Shown piece by piece: positions 59,830-64,000 of a stretch of DNA of 64,000 nucleotides. The translations under genes and the position numbers were made by a program. The stretch's first letter is position 1, and each line of letters begins with the position of its first letter. The stretch covers positions 12,902,038 through 12,966,037 of the forward strand of contig CM038923.1 in assembly GCA_021904315.1 (NCBI GenBank), in the 5' to 3' direction. Below the pieces are notes generated by a model. The model did not search any database. It was not told the DNA's origin and worked only from the letters and a program-made list of their open reading frames with translations. The DNA is from Sphagnum magellanicum. Lineage: Eukaryota; Streptophyta; Sphagnopsida; Sphagnales; Sphagnaceae.

Positions 59830-59980
59830 GGTTTTTATGTGGATGGAAAACTTTTCTATTACATAGGTAAGACCTTTTGGAGTTGAAGTTCAATTGCCCT
59901 AGAGGTTTTTATGTGGATGCAAAACTCTTTTACTACATAGGTAGGACCTTTTTGAGCCAAAGTTTAATTGCCCTAAAGGA
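59830..59980. repeat. 74-bp tandem duplication
   Basis: GGTTTTTATGTGGATGGAAA at 59830 recurs as GGTTTTTATGTGGATGCAAA at 59904. Both continue with CTTTT(C)TA(T/C)TACATAGGTA and TTCAATTGCCCTA or TTTAATTGCCCTA. Confidence 0.9.
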
Positions 59981-62273
59981 GATCTTACTGCATTCATAGA
60001 TTGTGTTTTTGTGTTTTGTGTTTAGTTTTGAAATTGGGATTTCCAATTGCTTGTGAATGATTGTTGTGTGGCAAGGTGGTGTTTTGTTTTCATATTCACT
60101 TCAAATATTGTCATCAATAATGAAAAGATAATTGAATGTAGTGCAACAAAAGAACAAGGAACAAAAACAATATAATCCCAGGTGTAGTCACAAATTAAAT
60201 TAAAAATTACAACATAATCTTGCAATGAAATGCTTTATGAAGCTAGATACACTTCAATTTCTACCTAAATTGCATGAACCTATGAGTATCCAAGGATCAT
60301 GCCATTTCAACTTCACTTTATAAACCAATTGGTCTTCTTATAGCAATTCTAACATGTGATAGAATACACTTGTTGACATGGCCATGAAGATCCCCATGAT
60401 GACACATAAATGAAGAACATAGACAATGTAAGAATTCAGACACAATACCTTGGGAATTAACAGGCTTTTTAACACATCATACAACTATAATCCCACTATT
60501 AGAATGCTCATTTTTCACACATACACATACACAATATATGTTATAGTATGGGCTAATAAATTTCTTTTAACAAAGGTTAGATTTGTGCTATAGGCTTAAT
60601 AGGAGGATTTGCTAACAATATATGAACCCTTCCCAATACAAGCCTTCTTTCAAACTTCCCAAGTACACAAATATTTTTTCCCACTCCACAACAACCAAAT
60701 GGGATTGCAATGACATCTCAACAACATTAGAAAAAAATGCCATCATACTCTTTTTGAAATCCTTAGAACCTCTCATCACTTCCCCGGAATCGACCCCTTA
60801 TAATGCACTAAACTTGCACTATGTAGAATGAGGCATAAGTGCAATGGAAAATCTGTGCCATCTTTAGACATTAGATTTCAACCTGTCATCACAAGTAACA
60901 TAAGGCTCTATCAAATCTTTTAACTAAATCAACAATCTTTAAACATTATCAAAACAATGCATGAGAACTTTGTTACTTCCCACAATGTCAGCCAGTCCTT
61001 GATATATTGTTGCCTCCCTTGAGTCACACACATAAAACCAATCAAAACACACCCATTTCACACAACAAGGAAAAACACACATCCAAATTCCAATGTTGAG
61101 TGTCGCAGAAACATAGAATCCATTTGTCATGCATAAACAATGACAAACAAGCCAAACACAAAAAGAGGAAGGACCATGCCCATCATCACTGGTAGCTGTC
61201 ACACATAGCCACATAGTTCCTTGACCATGAATAATGAAAGCTAAAAAGTCGACAAGCACAAGTGGCATAGTTGAAGTTGATGGTTTGCCCAAAATCCATG
61301 TCACAGAAGTTTATCACCATTATTTTGAAAACCAAAACCCATACATTGTAAATAATAAGATAGTTGAGAACATCAAGTGGATAAACATGTTACATAAGAA
61401 AAATAATTAATTATTTTTCTGCTAAAAATTAAATATTGAATTAGCTTGAAAAGTCTTTAATGAAATATAGCCTATCACACAACAGACCGCACATTTAGAC
61501 AAAGAAAAACCATTGTGATATTCTAAGTTTTCTCAAAAAAACATTTTGATTTGATGCCATTTTAGATACCCACAAAACAATAGTGTGGCTTGTGGACAAG
61601 CTTAAGAGTTAGTGTTGTGAACAATCATCTTGCTTTCTTTTCCCATCTCTTAAAATGAAATTAAGATGGGAATCAATAAGGATGTCACCTATGAAGCAAA
61701 TCACTTGGATGAATGGTTTATATTAGTGTTGGTTTTGGGATTTAGGTAGGTTCAAGTGCAAGTTATAGATTAAGTTCTAAGTTTTCAAACGACAAGGTTC
61801 AAATTTTGTTGGAATCACGTTTGGAACTTAACTAGGCAACTTTTTTTTTTTTCAAAATTGAATTAGCACTAGATCTGGTCTCTTGTTTATAGTGGGTTCC
61901 ACTTCTCTGAGTAAATAAGTATAACTTTATTTCAAAAAGTATAAGATTGACCTTACATTTAAGGCAAGTTATTGCATTTGATTTTAATATTACATAATTT
62001 TTTATATTGGATTATGTGCACTACTTGAAAAAACTAACATTACACAAAAGAAAAAAAAGAAAAAGTTATGTGTAACGGAAATAGAACTTGACCAAACCTT
62101 AAACTAGATCAAGTCTTAATTATTTGTGAAAATGATTGAAACCAAAGATTTCAGGAATCCAAAAAAATTGATTTCAACAACAGATTAGAGATTCCATAAA
62201 AACAAAAACCTGAACTGAAGGGTCCTTTAGAAATCAAGAACTGACCAACACAGGTTTGGTCACTGGTATAAAC
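59981..62273. other. Spacer, no gene recognised
   Basis: It contains an intact 121-codon frame on the - strand (61304-60939, MTWILGKPSTSTMPLVLVDF) and a 69-codon frame at 60622-60831 (+). Neither has a recognised domain. They could be chance ORFs. Confidence 0.35.
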
Positions 62274-62513
62274 CAGTGTTGGGTGGTTATAAAAAACAGG
62301 CACAGTTCTCCAATAATTTGGAAAAGGTCAGATAACTGTCTTAGTAACTGTGAGTGTCTTGACAGGTCTTTCCTGAAAACTGCTGGTTCTTTGAGGTTAT
62401 TGAAAACTGGAACTGATGGGTCTTTGATTCCGATATCTAAAACCAGAGAAGAAGTGGTTGTCTGATTCTGAAATATTCAAAAACTCGACAAATGAAATAC
62501 CGACCTAACACTG
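62274..62513. mobile_element. Best-preserved copy of the dispersed hAT-like MITE family (240 bp)
   Basis: It starts CAGTGTTGGGTGGTTAT and ends with the complement of CAGTGTTAGGTCGGTAT: a 17-bp inverted repeat with three mismatches that fits the hAT pattern CAGNG. The 8-bp flanks GTATAAAC and TTGGAGAC agree at only four positions, so the target duplication is not supported. Core words GCTGGTTCTTTGAGGTTATT and AAAACCAGAGAAG recur in the other copies. Confidence 0.55.
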
Positions 62514-63111
62514 TTGGAGACAAACCTTGGAAAGATGTTAATCTTGTTTAGCTTGGAGCATAGGAAACCCAGACCCTACTTAACTCCTTGACAGGGATGG
62601 AAAAACCCCGTGAATTCCTTTTGCTGTAGTCATCTCAAGCCCTAATGAAATAAGAAACCATGAAATCTAGGTTATGGAAGCAACAATTTTTATAACATCA
62701 CTAAACTTGAATTGCGTTAACTTAAATCAAACATGATCTGACTAAAGAGCCAAGGCTTGTGCATTTTTTATTAGAGAGTTCTGAGGACCACCCACTCAAC
62801 CATGGGGGTAGTACAAAAGAGGAGAACTGAATGTGCTTCCGTTGAGGAGTACATCTTTTTAAAAATATATATATATTGGATAATGGGTACATTGGATGCT
62901 GAACACTTTCCTTGGACGACTAGATTTCTCTGTAAAATTTTAAGAACTAGTGACCTAACTTGTCTGGAGGAACTAACTCTCCATCTCTATATACAGTAAC
63001 TGTCTTAATTTTAGACATAACTGCTCATATTGCTTCTTTTTATTTTATGCATAACCATTTGTATTCCTTAACACAAGAATGGTATAGATTTTTGAAAAGT
63101 GAAATATTGAT
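62514..63111. other. Spacer
   Basis: No gene is recognised. A short (AT)n run lies at 62866-62877. Confidence 0.4.
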
Positions 63112-63174
63112 TCATTGAGCGTCACCTGCTTTCACTTCTAGAGCTTTTAAATCCAAAGTACTTGCAACAGCTCC
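63112..63174 (-). CDS. Candidate terminal exon, unrecognised
   Basis: On the - strand a strong acceptor, TCTCTTTTCTTTTCAG (ending 63175), precedes 20 codons, GAVASTLDLKALEVKAGDAQ, and a TGA at 63114-63112. A second frame of the same exon is also open (SCCKYFGFKSSRSESR), and AAAGCAG|GTGACG could be a donor, so the frame and exon end are not settled. A donor-like AAAGTTG|GTGAGA lies at about 63291. If real, the gene continues right of the window. Confidence 0.25.
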   Translation of the reverse strand, partial: GAVASTLDLKALEVKAGDAQ

Positions 63175-64000
63175 CTGAAAAGAAAAGAGAAACAAAGGCC
63201 TGCACATAATAGTTTGGATGAAAAATAGCAATCAAATAAGGTGAAACATCATTTAGGCCTGGAAATATGCCTAGGTATAAATTCTCACCAACTTTCAAGA
63301 GAGCAAGAAAAGGACACAATTGTCTTTGATTGGCTCAATGTAATGATCGGATCAATGGTGACAATTAAATAGTTTCTCACATTTAATTATTTGTAGTGTT
63401 TCAAATAGGGGATAAAATTGCTCATCAGGGGTCCTATTGGGGTTGAAACACTGGGTGGACATTAAATTTGTACATTAATTTACATTGATTATTGTAGTTA
63501 GAACCAAACTTCTATTGGCACTTGGTCTTGACTAAAATGCCCAACTCAAATCTTGAGGTAGGCAACTCTCCCCTACTTGCAAGCACACCTTGCATAATCA
63601 CATTAAATGCTAATCATAGCAATTTCATGACAAGTTTTGATTAAGTTTTGTTTGACACTTTATGAATAATAACAAAGTGGAGATGACAAAATCAACAACT
63701 TATGAAACAAGGGTTGAGAGTTTGATTCCCAATAGCTTTGAAAAATATAAATAAGAAATTATTTTTTTTCCAACTAGTTGATTTGCAAATTATTTTGTGT
63801 CAAACATTAGTTGGAAGTACAGTATAAACGAGAGGTCAATGTGAAATTTGAATGGATAGTCCTTGCCTAAAAAGGGCACGACCAAACAACCATGTTCATA
63901 TATAGTATTGAGTCATTATGAGACTAATTTTCCAGACTCATGTGAAAATCAACATGATTTCAAAAGACCCAAAAAGCTGCCAACAGACCATAGCCATCAT
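63175..64000. other. Right-edge spacer or intron
   Basis: AT-rich DNA. If the candidate exon at 63174 is real, part of this is intron. No other feature is supported. Confidence 0.3.

Noticed and set aside
60939-61304. 121-codon intact frame on the - strand
   Set aside because: Cys/Trp-rich translation without a recognised motif. It was kept only as a note in the spacer entry.

Overview
The window is nuclear DNA of a land plant with a large, repeat-rich, AT-rich genome. Gene spacing, the age and decay of the transposons, and one short gene with a long repeat-filled intron suggest a gymnosperm. That is an inference: no lineage-specific marker was found. Only two host loci can be named. At the left edge, on the + strand, lies the last coding exon (103-198) of the AP-1 clathrin-adaptor medium (mu) subunit. 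Convergent to it, on the - strand, is a complete two-exon alpha/beta hydrolase of the plant monoacylglycerol lipase / caffeoylshikimate esterase-like family (coding parts 6800-6133 and 4334-4007, 331 residues). Its 1.8-kb intron is largely made of tandem repeats: a 7-copy, 86-bp minisatellite with a three-unit higher-order pattern, then a 140-155-bp direct duplication.

The rest is repeats and fossils. At 8.36-9.80 kb there are two related Helitron-like elements whose 3' ends face each other. A decayed Ty1/copia retrotransposon fills 15.4-22.0 kb. It has a telomere-like 36-bp repeat in its leader and an inverted leader-plus-LTR at its 3' end. From 23.5 to 24.9 kb runs a degenerate tandem array of about 117-148-bp units, followed by a decayed multi-exon coding sequence I cannot name (24.9-28.1 kb). 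A decayed hAT-type transposase (DUF4371/ZMYM-like) lies at 57.8-59.0 kb and abuts a CACTA-type terminus at 59,035. Small foldback or inverted-repeat elements (MITE-like) occur near 12.3, 37.1-37.5, 46.96-47.06 and 47.80-47.91 kb. A dispersed family of about 240-300 bp with hAT-like ends has members near 39.9, 44.6, 54.5, 56.9 and 62.3 kb. Several short tandem duplications are scattered through the AT-rich spacers.

A few short stretches look like true exons but could not be assigned: a Cys-rich RanBP2-like finger exon near 12.93-13.09 kb with a possible partner exon at 13.26 kb; a phase-symmetrical exon at 36,639-36,505 and a terminal exon at 36,345-36,262 (- strand), the latter with a diverged relative at 56,011-55,932; and a possible terminal exon at 63,174-63,112 (- strand). 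I found no rRNA, tRNA, CRISPR or prokaryotic-type operon. The most unusual structures are the facing Helitron pair, the higher-order minisatellite inside the lipase intron, and the telomere-like array inside the copia leader.
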